A stretch of 64,000 nucleotides of DNA from Triatoma infestans (GCA_011037195.1 JAAEAF010002676.1:23533-87532), one strand, 5' to 3'; positions 1 through 12,950 are shown, numbered from the stretch's first letter. Notes: a model not told the origin generated them from the letters alone. Numbers and translations: made by a program.

Positions 1-1125
1 AACAGCACTTTAGAAAAAAACATGACCCCGCCCATTTCCACAAAAAACACTTTAAATATATTTTTCCAGAAAAATGTTACAAATAAAAGTTGTAGCACTT
101 TGTATGTGCAGTCATTATAACTAAGTTTAAAGAAAAATGTTTAAACCGTTTTCGAGCAAATCTCAGAAAATTGAAAAAAAAAAACGTTCAAGAAGAAGAA
201 TGGTTAACCGTTTTTTTCAAACACGGAATACTGGCAACATATTTAATTCTATTTAATATTATTTAGATGATACAATTTATATAATTAATCGAAATAGGAA
301 AACATAATCCTACCCTTCTCCTAAAATTTTCACTACCAAGTTTGAACTTTCTGCGATTTTTCGTTTTTGAGCTTTGCTGTTTATACAAACACACAAAATA
401 TACAATACTCCCTCTAAAAGCAATTAGTGAAAGCCAAAATCTGATGTGAACAACTTTCTCTTACTGCACTTAATATAATTATAAAACGGACAAATTTTCA
501 TTAACTTACAAAATTTTATTCATTACCCTAACATAAACATAGAGGTAGTAAGTTGATTAGTACCCTTGGCAGGTAGAAACAGAATGTGTTTACACTGTAA
601 TCCAGTAGAGAGGGCAAAAACATGATACAAACTCAAATAATAGTTAAAATGTAATGGCCCAGATTCCATAAAACACTCTAAAATGAATTTTTTCCGGAAA
701 AAAGTTTTAATTAAAAGGGATAGGTTTATTATTGTACAGCCAGCATTCCAAGTTTAAAGAAAACTCGTTGTAGCTATTTTCGACAAAAATTCCCTCCAAA
801 AAAAAACTGAAAAGCTTATTCTATAAAGTCGCACTTCAGTTAACCGATATTCATTAAACTTGGAATTTTAGCGCAATGCTTCTAACGTACCTCAATATGA
901 GGTTACATTGAACTGAAGTGATACTTTAGAGGAAAGCTTACCGCTACTGTCCCCCCCTCCAGAATTCGCCCAAAAAATCCATTTTTCTGAAGAAAATGTT
1001 TGGTATGTATAAAGAGTATAAGATGTTTAAAGAAAATCACGAAAAACTGAAATAACCATTCACATAAAGATGCAATCTTCCGGTTGATTGATTTCATTGA
1101 AACATTCGCATCAGAAGTGGTATAT
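1..1125 (+). repeat. JH repeat copies (plus orientation)
   Basis: At least two copies. Recurring family words are AAATAAAAGTTGTAGCACTT, GTTTAAAGAAAATCGTT-like, CGCACTTCCGGTT-like, GATTTTTCGTTTTTGAGC-like and a boundary segment at about 415-478 with GTGAAAGCC...ACTTTCTCTTACTGC. No coding capacity is visible. Confidence 0.75.
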
Positions 1126-1126
1126 T

Positions 1127-1650
1127 AGATTAGATTCGAACGGGGAGGGCGAGCATTATTCCACTGCGACCTACAATAAGAAGTCTATTATGGAGCCCCT
1201 AAAAATATAGCACATCCCTCAGCTTCGTCCTCTTAATCAGCCCTAGCAAAGCTGAGAGCGGCTCCGTCATGAAGCTCTCTGGATTGTTTGACCACAGTTG
1301 AAGAAACCTTGACCTCCCAGGTCGGCACACTCACAAAGGATCCTCATTCTTGCCGAATCGGCATAACGCGTTATCCGCAAGTAACAAGTGGTGCATGTGC
1401 CTATTCAGCCTACAATGTGCCCTGTTAGTAGATCCACTATTAGCCTTATATCCCTTCGGCTGTGACTCAGTAGATCCCTGGTAAGTTTAGGCAAATATCT
1501 CTTGATAAAGAGTATTGCCAGCATCTGTCTTGGTGTTATCTCCCACCAATGCAGACGCTGTTCTTCTATCCAACGCTTGATAGGTTTGTTCTCTTGGACA
1601 ACCCACAGAAAGGTTCGGGGGGCCTATAAAGATATCCTTCAAAACCCTCC
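1127..1650 (-). mobile_element. Non-LTR retrotransposon 3' end (RNase H tail relic) with (TCTAA)n-type tail
   Basis: On the minus strand, in broken frames, one reads LTGH, RLNRHMHHLLLADNALCRFG-like, CECADLG and PLSALLGLIKRTKLRDVLY: the RNase H tail and Cys/His region of Jockey/R1-type elements. It ends at 1127-1135 in AATCTAATCTAATA. Several stops and frameshifts are present, so it is dead. Confidence 0.7.
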
Positions 1651-1749
1651 ATCAGATGTGGTAACCGAAATACAAATTTAAGTTTCCTAGGGATTTTGCG
1701 ATATTGAGGGTTCACACAATCAGATCATTCGTTAGCAATATTTTTTGCG

Positions 1750-1966
1750 TTCTTTTTTTTTTTTTTTTTAATTTAAGGCGCGTCAGCATCTATGGTCATT
1801 GGCGACCGGAGGCTTCTCAGTGTACTGCTGGCCTCCGGACAGTGTTCTCTCGTTACAGCCAACACAGTGAGCTGTAGAGGCTCCTAGGAAGAAAAAATCT
1901 AAAGGCAGCATAGCTGGACTCGAACCCGGTCCTTTTGCGTGGGAGTCCAGTACGCTAATCACTAAC
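1750..1966 (-). mobile_element. tRNA-derived SINE (family A), full-length-like
   Basis: Minus strand: pol III A-box-like TTAGCGTACTGG, B box GGGTTCGAGTCC, a family-specific body with TTTTTTCTTCCTAGGAGCC and GCCAATGACC, then GACGCGCCTTAAA and a poly(A) tail (the T run at 1752-1769). Other copies lie at 5770, 25447, 36662, 37540 and 45090. Confidence 0.85.
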
Positions 1967-2080
1967 AATAAGAGAGTGGTCTAATAAGTCCAGTGCGCTA
2001 TTATTTCTAACAATAAGAGAAAGTAAAATTCTGGTGTGAAATAATCACCAGACTCACACGGCTTTCTCTTACTGCATTGA
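1967..2080. repeat. JH boundary hairpin with a duplicated SINE head
   Basis: AACAATAAGAGA occurs at 1967 and again near 2011, bracketing AGTCCAGTGCGCTA, a second copy of the SINE's tRNA-like start. From about 2015 the JH palindromic boundary follows: AATAAGAGAAAGTAAAATTC ... CACACGGCTTTCTCTTACTG. Confidence 0.55.
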
Positions 2081-2742
2081 ACGAACACAATAGATACAAA
2101 AATATCTTTCGTGCATAAAAACAATGCAGACCTTTGAAGTTAGGTAGTAAATCCTTTTTTTGTTGGTTTTGTTTATATAATTTATATCACTGTTTACTTT
2201 GACCAATCTTTTACTCAATTTATACCCAAACGTCTTTAATTTTCATTTGCAATTATAATTTGCAACTAAAATATCCTAAAAAACAAACTGTGTTTCGCGG
2301 TATGCTTAAAACATGATTAGAAAAAAAGTAACAAACTGCCAAGATGGTAGCCGAAGAAATTCGTGCTGGAAGAAGAAGGAATGCTGCACAGACATACGGC
2401 ACCGTTTTGGTTTATATGTTTCAAAAGTGGTGACACCCCAGCTTCAGGTCATCACTTGGAATCGATGAATAAAGCAGGATCCGAAGCATATGCGACCACT
2501 CAAGGTTTATCTATCGTAGTAGGAACTTCAAACGCCACGGTGAGCCCACCCATCTCAGACAATTGGATGTCTGCAATTTAAAAAAGAAGATCAGATCCTA
2601 ATGAATTGAACAACACTGAAACAGCTGAAACAACACAGTGTTGTTTAGGACAAAACTTCGGTTTATAACAAACCACTGATATAATTTACATAAAGAGGAA
2701 AATCTAAACTTTAAAAAACGACTTTTTTGAGAAAACTCTCCC

Positions 2743-2960
2743 ATAGTTGTTGTGGTGGTTGGTTCCGCAGGGCTATGATTGATTCCGCAGGATGGTTTGT
2801 AACACAGATACACACTAGTATGTCAAATGTATTTGCTCTGTGCAGGTCTATGTTATTACACTGTTTAACAAAAAACCTCCTGATAATGGGCGAACGCCCG
2901 AAACCGGTCGATGACCACAAAAAGAAGCATGCTATCACGGAAAATGTCTCTGATGAAAAA
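2743..2960 (+). mobile_element. Small repeat with hammerhead-like core (family H1)
   Basis: Starts GTGGTGGTTGGTTCCGCAG and ends near TCACGGAAAATGTCTCTGAT. The same sequence occurs inverted at 34782-34960 and as a terminal fragment at 35593-35652. No protein match is seen; the plus-strand open frame across it is accidental. Confidence 0.65.
2880..2904 (+). ncRNA. Hammerhead-ribozyme-like core, family H1
   Basis: CTGATAA, then the perfect hairpin GGGCGAACGCCC (2888-2899), then GAAAC. The second position of the CUGANGA core is A instead of G here; the sister copy at 34865-34889 has the canonical CTGATGA. Stems I and III could not be assigned by eye. Confidence 0.45.
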
Positions 2961-3114
2961 TCTCCCACCTCCCCACCCACCCCACCAGAAGACAGCCTAA
3001 AAAATGAATTTTCACAGAAAAAAATGTCTAACAGAATAAGGTCTCTGAATATTCAGTGGGCGTAGTTGAGTGTTTATAATATGAATAGGTACACATTGAA
3101 AGCATTTATAGATT

Positions 3115-3480
3115 TTTCAAATTTAAAAATATTCGGTTAACCGGAAATCCAACTTTGTGGAATATATTTTTGAATTTTTTTCGAAAACGATAATAAAGAT
3201 TTCCTTTAAACTTGGTATGCTAACTTCACAGATATAAACATATTACTTTTATTTGAAACAATTTTCAAAAAAAAAAATTAATCGGGAATAGTTGTGCGGA
3301 AATAGTGGTGTCAATTTCTTCAAATTTTACATATATTAGGTTTAGTGTTTTTAGAACACTCTACTGGGCCATAATAATCTTCACTTCTCTACCTGACAAG
3401 ATTAGAATAGGTTGGTACTTATCCTCCACCACTTCTGTATTCATGTTAGGGCAAATACAGAATAAAATTTGAGTTTAAAG
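3115..3480 (-). repeat. JH repeat copy (minus orientation)
   Basis: CGGTTAACCGGAA, TTTCCTTTAAACTTGGTATG and ACTTTTATTTGAAACA are family words in reverse orientation. Non-coding. Confidence 0.7.
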
Positions 3481-3589
3481 AAAATATGTCATTTTTTAAT
3501 TGTATTAATAATATTTTTAAGGAGTTAAACAAAGTTGTATGAGTTTTCAAGCCAGATTTTTTTACTTATGCTGACAGACAGATAGACAG

Positions 3590-5190
3590 AGAAAAACAAA
3601 CACACACAAACACCAGTGTCTAAAAATAATTTTTCTAACTCAGGGGACCCCAGAACGTGTGTGCCTGATGAAAACTCGATATCGTAAATTTGACACGATT
3701 ACCACACTTCCTCTTGATAGCAGTAAAAGAATTGACAACAGTTATAAAAGTTCATTTGAATGAAATGGAGTTAGAACTGGCCGTAGAACCCCCATATATA
3801 TTAATATTTACAATTAAGTATTCTTAAAATGAGATATACAATCTGCCGAGGGAAAAGGGAGAAATAAAAGGTATAAAGTTCATATATATGGCTAACTCTT
3901 AATAAACGTGGGGAGGTGGGAAGTGACAGACCGGCACTTGAACACAATCCAGTGGCGCTCTCACACAGTAAAAGTGAAAACTAAATTACCAGCACCAATC
4001 TTATATATAATTTCCAAGCAACACAATTATTATTTACATTGGTTACAAAATAAAATAAAAAAACCTGGTGTGAAACACTCACACAACTTTCTCTTACTCC
4101 AGTTTTCAAAACTGTAATTAACGAACTTTAAAGTTAGTATACCAAATTTAATAAAATTCATCTGTGTTTTTATGGAGAAAATCACAAAAACTGAAAAAAA
4201 AAACTGTTCAGTAAAAACACACTTGCGGTTTACTAATTTTCTTGAAATTCGGAATTTTAGCAATCTATTTATTTCTAATTAATTTTTTTGTCTAAATGGT
4301 AGAATTGTATAATCAACTAAGATAGCACTTTACAGGCAAAAAACATAATCCTACCCTCTCCCAAAAGCCCCCTTAAATGACTTTACCAGGAGAAATGTTT
4401 CAAATAAAAGTTGTAGCACTTTATATGTGTAGTTCACATAATTAGTTTAAAGAAATCGTAAGAGTTGGTTTAGAAAAATAGTGGAACATTGAAAAGAATA
4501 AATTTTTCAGTAAAAACGCACTTCCGGTCATTTGATTTTCTTGACGAAATTTCTACAATGACTTTCAACACGAAATTTCAACAATATATTTCATTCTAAT
4601 TAATATTATTTAGATGATTGTGTAATAAACTGAAATGGCACCTTAAATGACAACTTAACCCCACCCCCCACCACCAAAAGTGCCCTTAAATCCATTTTTC
4701 CAGAGAAATGTTTCAAATAAAAATTGTAGATCTTTGTATGTGTAGTTAATATACCAAGTTTAAAGAAAATCGTTTGGAGCAATTTTCTAGAAAATTTTAA
4801 AAAAGTGAAAAACCATTCAGTAAAGTGGTAGTATTTCCGGTTGATAAATTTTTACACTTAACGTATTGTTGGATCCCATGGTGATACCCAAACGGAATAT
4901 CAAGTTTTTTAACTTTCTGTGATTTTTCGTTTTTGAGCTATGTTGTTCACACACATACATACATACATACATACATACATACAAACAGACAATTTGCTAA
5001 AAACAACTTTTTTGGACTTAGGGGACCTCAAAGCGAATATTTCCGGTGAAAACTCAATACAGAAAATTTGACACAATTATAATACTTCCTCTTTACTAGA
5101 AGTAAGTGAAAGTAAAAACTCTGGTGTGAAACACTTCACACGACTTTCTCTTACTGCTGTTTAATACAATTATATACAAAAATACAACTT
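3590..5190 (+). repeat. JH repeat block, two or more units, with boundary hairpins
   Basis: Contains the longest clean units. The unit end CTCAGGGGACC ... TTTGACACGATTA ... CTTCCTCTTG appears at about 3640-3720, and boundary palindromes at about 4058-4100 and 5098-5157. The middle has GTTTAAAGAAAATCGTTTGG and TTTTTCGTTTTTGAGCTATG. A (CATA)n run (4951-4982) sits at the usual simple-repeat position inside the unit. Confidence 0.8.
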
Positions 5191-5219
5191 TTCTTTAATT
5201 TCAAATTTCACTTATTGTC

Positions 5220-5760
5220 CTAAAGATAAACATGAGATGGAGGATCGTACCAAGCTACCACCGAGGCGTCTTATGATTGCATTATTGAACGCGCCAATAA
5301 TGAACAAACATATTTGAATATTAACGCCTCTCGGGATTCCTCAGATATACCTAAAAATCCCCCCCCCCCCCCCACAAATGTTACAAATAGAAGTGAGTTA
5401 GTTTATATTTATGCAATTTTACAGGAAGTCATTACAGTCGTTATCACGAAAACTTAAAAAAAATTCAATAACTTATTTTGTAATACTGCACTTTCGTTTA
5501 ATGCTGCTGCTAATGTATATTAATATATAGGTGGCAGAAGTTTATTGAAGTCGTATTTTAGAGTAAACCTTAACGCTACAGTTACTCCATATTATTGCAT
5601 TTTGTAATTACTGAGAAAGGAAAAAATTGATAAGAACAATAAATAAGTTTATAATAATAAAATAAGAGAAAGTAAAAATTAATAATGGACTATTAATGAA
5701 TAAAATTAGGACAGCCCCCCCCCCATATTATTGCACTGCTACCTGAAAAATCTATTGTGC
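5220..5760. other. Degenerate JH-related and low-complexity sequence
   Basis: Poly-C runs near 5357-5373 and 5706-5717 and fragments resembling JH words. No gene seen. Confidence 0.4.
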
Positions 5761-5769
5761 CCCCCAGAG

Positions 5770-5945
5770 CCTTCTCAGTGCACTACCGGCCGCCAAGCAG
5801 TGTTCTATAGCTACAGAAAACACTGCCGATCACCGGACCGTGAGTTGTAGAGGCTCCTAGAAAGAGAAAATCTATGGGCAGCTTGTTGGATTCAAACCCG
5901 GACCTCCGAGTTGCTAGTCCAGCGCGCTACCACTGAGTTAATCCC
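5770..5945 (-). mobile_element. SINE family A, diverged
   Basis: Minus strand: AGCGCGCTGGACTAG, B-box-like GGGTTTGAATCC, CTCTTTCTAGGAGCCTCTAC and the body up to GAAGGCTC. The 3' end and tail are missing. Confidence 0.75.
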
Positions 5946-6119
5946 TTTGTTCTCCCTTAGCTTAGGCCAATCAACTAGGGATGAGGACCCTAGTTTGTGT
6001 ACTGTGCTTTTCCTTGTCTGTAAAGGGTAGAGGGTATGTAGTTTAAGTGTATTGTGTACGGTTCTGACAAAGTGCATGGAGTACTGCGCTGTGGTAACCC
6101 GTGGGGTCGCTACTCCCCA

Positions 6120-6480
6120 AGTAATTGCATACAACAGATACCTCCTTACGGGCTGAAGTGGCACTTTAGTGGAAAGCATACGCTACTGTTTCCTATGAAC
6201 ACCCCAAAAAATTAATTTTTCCCAGCAATGTGATAGGTATTTATATGTGACAAAGTTTTAAGAAAATGTTGGAGACTTTTTCCAGAAAATTGCGAAAAAC
6301 TGAAAAAAAAAAAAAAAATGATTCCATAAAGTTGCACTTCCGTTGATGGATTTTGCCCGGAAGCTTCCTGTCAGATGCGGTGGTGGTATATCAATTTTGA
6401 ATATCCCACGATTTTTTCGTTTTGGAGACATTTTGTTTACACACACACACACACGCACACACACACCATTCGCCTACTAT
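6120..6480 (+). repeat. JH repeat copy (plus orientation)
   Basis: AAGTGGCACTTTAGTGGAAA, AAGTTGCACTTCCGTTGATG, ATTTTTTCGTTTTGGAGACA and a (CA)n run at 6438-6466 at the position where family copies carry simple repeats. Confidence 0.75.
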
Positions 6481-6539
6481 AATCCCTTACAAAGTGCCAC
6501 TTCAATACAATATATTGTTATACCACCTATATCAAATGA

Positions 6540-7930
6540 ACCAAAAGTGCAACTGTAGAGTAGGTTTTTGAGTTTTTGGTAGTTTTCTCGAAAACGATTA
6601 CAACGATTTTCTTTAAACTTTAAATCCTCATTACACAAATAAAAATGTATCATCTCTATATGAAACATTAAAATAAACAAAAAAACTGAATTTAGAGGGT
6701 TTGGGGGGGGGGGACCTTTCAGCTAGGTTTAAATTTAAACTGCCGTTATAACGTCTTGAAACAGAATGTCCACAATGTCCACCCTCTGTGTCAAAAAAAT
6801 TGTTTTATTTAGAAAATAGTCTCTGTGTGCGTGTATGTGAACAGCGTAGCTCAAAAAATGTAAACAATAGCAAAAAGTTTAAACTTAACATTCCATTTAC
6901 GTATCACCATGTGATCCGACAATAAGCTGTCTGGAAATTCTTTCAGTACCACCGTACTGAAAGTTTTTTTTTTCATTTATTTCGAAAATCGCTCCAACGG
7001 TATTCTTTAAAACTTGGTATATCGACCATACATACAAAAATCTACTTTTATTTTAAACATTTCTCCTAGAAAATATGATTTATCGGCACTTTCAGTGGAT
7101 GGGTGGGGTTAGGTTTGACTCTAATGTGCTATTTCCGTTCAACAATGTCCTATACAATTCTATAAACTAATAATTCTGTAACTAAAAAACTATTTAGTTT
7201 TTTGTGATTTTTATTTTCTCTTACTCCTAGTAAGGAGGAAGTATTGTAATCATGTCAAATTTTCGATATCGAGTTTTCACCGGAAATATCCGTTTTGAGG
7301 TCCTCTAAATCAAAAAAAAGTTTATTTTAGGAAATGGTTTGTGTGTGTATACGTGTATGTGTATGTGAACTGCATAAGTCAAAAACGAAAAATCGTAGAA
7401 ATTTCAAACTTGTTATTCCCTTTGGGTATCACCATGGGATCCGATAATACGTTGTGTTCAAAATTTATCAACCGGAAATTCTACTTTAAGAATGGTTTTT
7501 CACTTTTTTTTACAATTTTCTGGAAAATAACTCAGAAAGATTTTCTTTAAACTTGGTATATTAACTACACAGACAAAGATCTATAATATTTGAAACGTTT
7601 CTCCGGAAAAATGCATTTAACGGCACTTTTGGGGGAGGGGTAGGGTTATTTTTTGCCTGTAAAGTGCAATCATAGATGATTATACAATTCTACCATCTAG
7701 GCAAAATTAATGAGAAAGAAATAGATGCCAAAATTCGAAGTTTAAAGAAAATTAGTAAACCGGAAGTGTGTAATTATGGGATAGTTTTTTTTAGTTTTTG
7801 CGTTTTTCTCCATAAAAACACCGACGAATTCTATTAAATTTGGTATACTAACTATAAAAGTTGTCAATCACAATTTTGAAAACTGAAGTAAGAGAAAGTT
7901 GTGTGAGTGTTTCACACCAGATTTTTTCCA
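6540..7930 (-). repeat. JH repeat copies (minus orientation), including a near-complete unit
   Basis: The unit from about 7205 to 7915 starts TTTTCTCTTACTCCTAGTAA, with inverted repeat CTCTTACTCCTAGTAAGGAG. It runs through TTTTCGATATCGAGTTTTCACC, CAAAAACGAAAAATCG, TTTTCTTTAAACTTGGTATA and ACTTTTGGGGGAGGGG, and ends GTAAGAGAAAGTTGTGTGAG TGTTTCACACC. About 700 bases long, no coding capacity. Confidence 0.8.
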
Positions 7931-8399
7931 TAATAATGTTAAACAGTATAAGAATTTTTAAGTGTGAAGGAAATTTGCCATATCGCAGTAAGAGAAATTC
8001 ATGTGAGAGGTTCAAACAATATTTTTTTTTTATCATTGTTGAGAAATGTATCTTTTCATAGAGAAATATACTATCTGTATGAAATAAAATTAGAACTTCA
8101 ATTTTTTGCGCAAATTATACCAAGAGACGCAACATTATGTAATAGTTGAATTTCAGCGATTTTTAGCAAAATTAGATATTTAGTGGGATGATTTTTTTTT
8201 TTTTAAGTTAAAATTAATATGATTAAATTTTGCTGGAATTGAAATAATTTGATTAAAAAAAAAATCAAACAAATAGAATGATGTTGAAGCATGCAGAATT
8301 GCAAGCCTTCACCTCTATTAATAGCAACACAATTAACATCCACTAACACCAAATTCCCCTCTTGTTTTCAATTTATTTGTTATGTTTTTTTTCATTAAC

Positions 8400-8940
8400 T
8401 TAACTCGATTCGATGAGATTTTTATTAAAATAAAAATTCTGATGTGAAATGTGCATCCGAAATATAAAAGTCATACTTCCGGTTGCGGTTCTTCAAATTC
8501 GAAATTTTGGCCACAAATTAAATTCTTATTAATATTATATAGACAACAGATTATACTGAAATGACACTTTAGTAAAAAAAAAAAAAAAACTAACGTCAAC
8601 CATCCCCAGAACACCACTAACTGAAATATTTATTCAATAAAATGGTACATCCGGTCTACCGATTTTGAACAAAACCTTTTTGTTGCGTCACCCCGATCGA
8701 GACTAAATGAAATAGTAAGTTTCAGCTTTCTGAGATTTTCCATTTTTGAGTTATGCTAGGTCACACACACACAGATTGATTTGAAAAAAAATAAAAAATT
8801 GGACTCAGGGAGAACCTCAAAACTTATATTTCCGGTGAAAATGCCAATTTCGCGATACTTCCTCTTACAGCAGAAAGAGAAAGTAAAAATCCTAGAGTGA
8901 ACCACTCTGTATAAGAGAACTTTCTTTTACTACAATTTAC
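8400..8940 (+). repeat. JH repeat copy (plus orientation)
   Basis: CATACTTCCGGTTGCGG, CCATTTTTGAGTTATGC, ATATTTCCGGTGAAAA and CGATACTTCCTCTTACAGC, then a boundary segment 8871-8938 with GAGAAAGTAAAAATCC and AGAACTTTCTTTTACTAC. Confidence 0.75.
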
Positions 8941-9935
8941 ACTCATAATTTACAAATTCTCTTGAAACATGGATTTTCGGAAATCCAAGTTTCAAATAAA
9001 AAGTGATAGTTGAAAATTGTTTCAAATAATAAAGTTTATATCACGTTTCTACAAATTTGGAATCCCATCAATGCTTGAAATGTATCTTAATATTATGTAA
9101 GTAGGTGGAACCATTGATCAGTGCACATAGTGAATTCTACCAATGCTTCCAATGTATACCTACTAATATTATGTACCCAGAAACCGCCCCTCCCAAATCA
9201 ATTTTCCCTGGAAAATTTTTCAAATAAAAGTGATAGTATTTATGTGTGTAAATAGTAGGAAGTACCTACTGTGATCGTACCAGTGAGTTTTTACCGGAAT
9301 TACATGTATTGGGGTTCCATGGAAAGAAAATGTTTTTAGCCAATGGTCTGTATGTGTGTATGTGTTACACAATATCTCTAAACGAAATGTCACAAGAAAC
9401 TCAAACTTAGTATTCCGTTTAGGCATTACCATCGCATCAGACACAAAGATTTCGGGCAAAATCCATCAACCAGAAGTGTAACTCTACTGAATAGATTTTT
9501 CTCAGCTTTTCCTGATTTTCTTGAAAACGCTTCCAACGATTTTCTTCAAACTTCGTATACTATCTACACATAAATGCCTATCACTTTTATTTGTGAACCA
9601 TTTTCTCAGAAAAATGTATTTTTGGTGGTTTCCGGGGGAACTGTAGCATTATCCTTTATTCCAATGTACCACATCACTAAAATATATGGTTTTATCACCT
9701 ACATAATATTAATACCATAACAAACATTGTTAGAATTCCAAATTTGAAGAAAATTGGTTAACCGGAAGTCTGATTGTACAGAATAGGTTGTTTTTTGGAA
9801 TTCTTCTCGAAAACGTTTAAAACGATTTTCTTTTAACTTGGAATGCTTACTGCATAGATAGAAATGTAACACCACTTTTATTTGAAACATTTTCCTGAAA
9901 AATTTGATTTTAGAGGGTTAGAGGGAGGTGTGTCA
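8940..9935 (-). repeat. JH repeat copies, mostly minus orientation
   Basis: AGTAGGAAGTACCTACTGTG, GTTTTTACCGGAATTACATG, CGATTTTCTTCAAACTTCGT and CACTTTTATTTG occur in order. Open frames here are accidental. Confidence 0.7.
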
Positions 9936-10565
9936 GTTTAAATTTAAATTGCACAAGCTTTCTTGGTTTTGAAATAAACAGCTCCATTTAAGGCCGCTCA
10001 AGTATACAAGTAAATTCCCCACCAACATTATGGCCAGACCAATAAAACATTGTAACGTTGCAATTTTAATATCAGATGGAATGTCGTTGCTTATTTTTAT
10101 CAGCGAACCGGAGTAAGCGAATTCATTAACCCTTTGAAAGAAGTAGCACCTACTCCGTTTTAATACCGTGTATTTTGTCTTTTCTTCATTAAGGGTGAGC
10201 CCATTAGAAGTATGGGTCCTCCTCCACAGCTTTGAATGATCGCCCAATGATGTGATGTCATCGGCTTAGGCAAGCAGCTGGGTCGAATTATTGAATATGG
10301 TGCCACTAGTTTGGATGTATGAACCTCTTACTACGTTTTCCAGGGCTAAATTAAATAGAAGGCAAGCTAAAGCATCGCCTTGTCTCACTCCTTTATTTGC
10401 TTAATGAAACTCTTCAATTCCCGCCTATACCTGTAGTAATGAACACTGCATACCATCCATCGTAATCTTCACGAGACGTACCAGTTTTCTTGGGATGCAA
10501 AGGGATTTCATTGTTTGATTCAGCTGCTCCCTTTTAATGCTGCCATAGGTAGCACTCAATTTCGA
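9936..10565 (-). mobile_element. Non-LTR reverse transcriptase relic
   Basis: Minus strand, broken frames: KGVRQGDALACLLFNLALEN, the conserved RT block before the catalytic motif, then LA-stop-ADDI where the catalytic Y-A-D-D box should be (Tyr codon now a stop), then LTLNEEKTKYTVLKRS. Upstream YGSIKREQL and IPRKLVRLVKITMDGMQ fit the fingers region. At least three stops: an inactive fragment of an RTE/Jockey-like element. Confidence 0.8.
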
Positions 10566-10599
10566 AAATTTGACACAATTAAAATCTTTCCTCTTAAAT

Positions 10600-12780
10600 C
10601 AGAAAGAGGCACAAAAAATTTGAATGAAAAATTACATCTCTAATGTAGGTAAATCGGACAACGAATACAACGCCAAATCGACCTTAAGGCAGAAAGTGAA
10701 GTTAAAAATTAAAAATACTTCCACAGATAATGTCATAATGAAGTCTGAAACTTATTAGATAATAAAAAGAAGAATAAAACACAACGAGTGGAATAAAAGT
10801 ACTACTTGTGGAATGGAACATTAGAAACAATAGAAATTAAGAAAGATTTCGTCCTTTAAATAACTTTTGCCATCAACTTGCAACGGGAACATGCTGAAGG
10901 TAAGAAATGGTCAGCACTCTGCGACCATCCCCTTCCAGACAATCTCCCTCAAAAAAGTGGCCACAGCTAATTTTTAGGTTACTGACAGGGCATGACTTCT
11001 TTTAGGCACATTTGCACCGACTAGGAGTTGCCAACTCCCAGACACATTCTTCCATAACGTAGAAATGGATGCCGACAACCTAATTAACATCTGCTCCAAA
11101 CTTGACGATGCCCGAAGCAGTTCGGGCAAAAACCAATATGAGAATAAATTCATTAAATAATTTGAATGAATTTCAATCCTTTAAATCCTTTTAAATTAAA
11201 AAAATGCTTTGCTCTAAATAAAAATAGAATTCTTAAGATTTCATTTAAAACATGCTAAACTATTAAGAAATAGGCAGCCTTTCTAAATCATATCACCTAC
11301 ACATTACAAGAACAAATTTTTTATTGAAAGGCAATGTCCTATTGCAACGAAATAAAGAAGTAACAATTTATTATTTTAATTGTAATATCTCTTTCTTACT
11401 TTCCATAATCACTATGAGATGGAATATAAATCTCAATTGAATCTTTTCAAAATTAGAAAACCTCACATCCAGTTATTTATTTACTGAATTCAATAGAGGT
11501 GTAAAATCAAATACGCTTGTAGAAATAATTTCATTTATTCTAGGTCAATGTTTTTGTAATTTCCTAAAATGAGTGCTTCTATTATTTTATGAAATATAAA
11601 CCTGAAATAACCTACATATAGGCAGAAACACAAAAATGAATTCTATAGGCACAAAACAAAAAAGATTTAAAAGCTAAGTTAGAATCACACTTTTGAATGT
11701 GCAAGGAAAGAGAGTTTTTGGAAAACAAGTTTATAATTTCTTAGAATGATCTTTTTTGCAGTTACGCAGTACAAACTCAAAATGTAAAAGAAGTTAATGT
11801 TAAAAGACGTTTTTGAAACATCATAATTTGTATCTGTCAAGTCTAGACAAAGGAGCTAGCAAATTTGGAAATACATAATTATCATTTTCCAAATGCTGTA
11901 GTATATTAAACGAAAGATACTCAACATACATATTATATGCATACATATATTTATAGAATTTTATTTTTAATTAATTTCTTGCCATAACATATCCATAACA
12001 AATCAACAGATATGAGTAAGCGAATTCCATTTTGAAGTTCCTTGTTCCAAAAATCATTTCCACTGGATTACTACTCTGGATACAAGAATGTTACATTTCA
12101 GTAAATTTCGGAAGTAATTAAATAGCAATTTTTTAGAATATTTCGTTTCACTTTTTCAATTATTTTACGTAAACAAATAGTGCAGATATTAAAAGTACTC
12201 AATTACCCAATTCCCCAAAGTAAATTTGGATTCTTTATGTTCAGCTATAAATGACAGAGATTATACAAATCAGGAAAGAAGGATAAAAGGTTATAGAAAG
12301 CTAGTTAATTACCTGTGAATACGATGCTGCTAAATTATGACATAAAGCTGAAAATAAATACGTATTTCCAAACACCGTACAAAGAACACAACACTGGCCG
12401 CAGAAAAAACTAAAGGTCTCTGGAACTCAGCCGATCATATAGCACAACAGCGCATGCTTAACCACAGCTGCTTCTAAATTGATGTCAGGCGGGTACAACA
12501 TCGTTTGATTAAATTAAAGTAGATCGATTCTTACTAGTAGCTTATCGATAAATTGAAATAATCTAGAAAATATCGTTTATGCCCAAATAAAAATACTAAA
12601 TATAACATATTATGTGCCTAATTTATAAATTGATTTCAAAAAATGGAAGTACAGGTAAAAGATGAATTATATTAAATTTCTACATCGTTTCCCACCGAAA
12701 ACTAAAAAAAAATCTAATGTGAAACACTCACATAGTTTGTCAAACTGCAATTTACATGATTTTGATTTATTATTTTTTTA
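10600..12780. other. AT-rich spacer
   Basis: No gene recognised on either strand. It contains one hammerhead-like motif (11102-11133) and a JH boundary scrap at about 12705-12750. Confidence 0.5.
11102..11133 (+). ncRNA. Degenerate hammerhead-like motif
   Basis: TTGACGA, then a perfect 7-bp stem (GCCCGAA / TTCGGGC, loop GCAG), then AAAAAC where GAAAC is expected. The intact stem with a damaged core suggests an old, inactive copy. Confidence 0.35.
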
Positions 12781-12784
12781 TCCA

Positions 12785-12950
12785 GGTATCACCTAGGTAC
12801 ATATTTTACATATGGCCTAAGTCAAGGCGATCCAATTTCACCAACGCTCTTTAATTTTGCCATAGAGAGAACTGCAAAAGCAATTAGGACAAATCCAGGG
12901 GTGGGACAATTTATAATAGGCTTACTCACAATTGGCATATGCGAATGAAT
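12785..12950 (+). mobile_element. Reverse transcriptase fragment, RT block GLSQGDPISPTLFN
   Basis: GLSQGDPISPTLFNFAIERT is the conserved RT segment preceding the catalytic aspartates; the frame then decays at GIGE-like text. It is followed by another fragment of the same domain at 13429. Confidence 0.8.

Noticed and set aside
2727..3065. 112-codon plus-strand frame
   Set aside because: It crosses a non-coding repeat that recurs elsewhere with frame breaks, so the frame is chance.
415..8940. CRISPR-like array
   Set aside because: The repeated words are diverged, in both orientations and hundreds of bases apart; this is an interspersed eukaryotic repeat.
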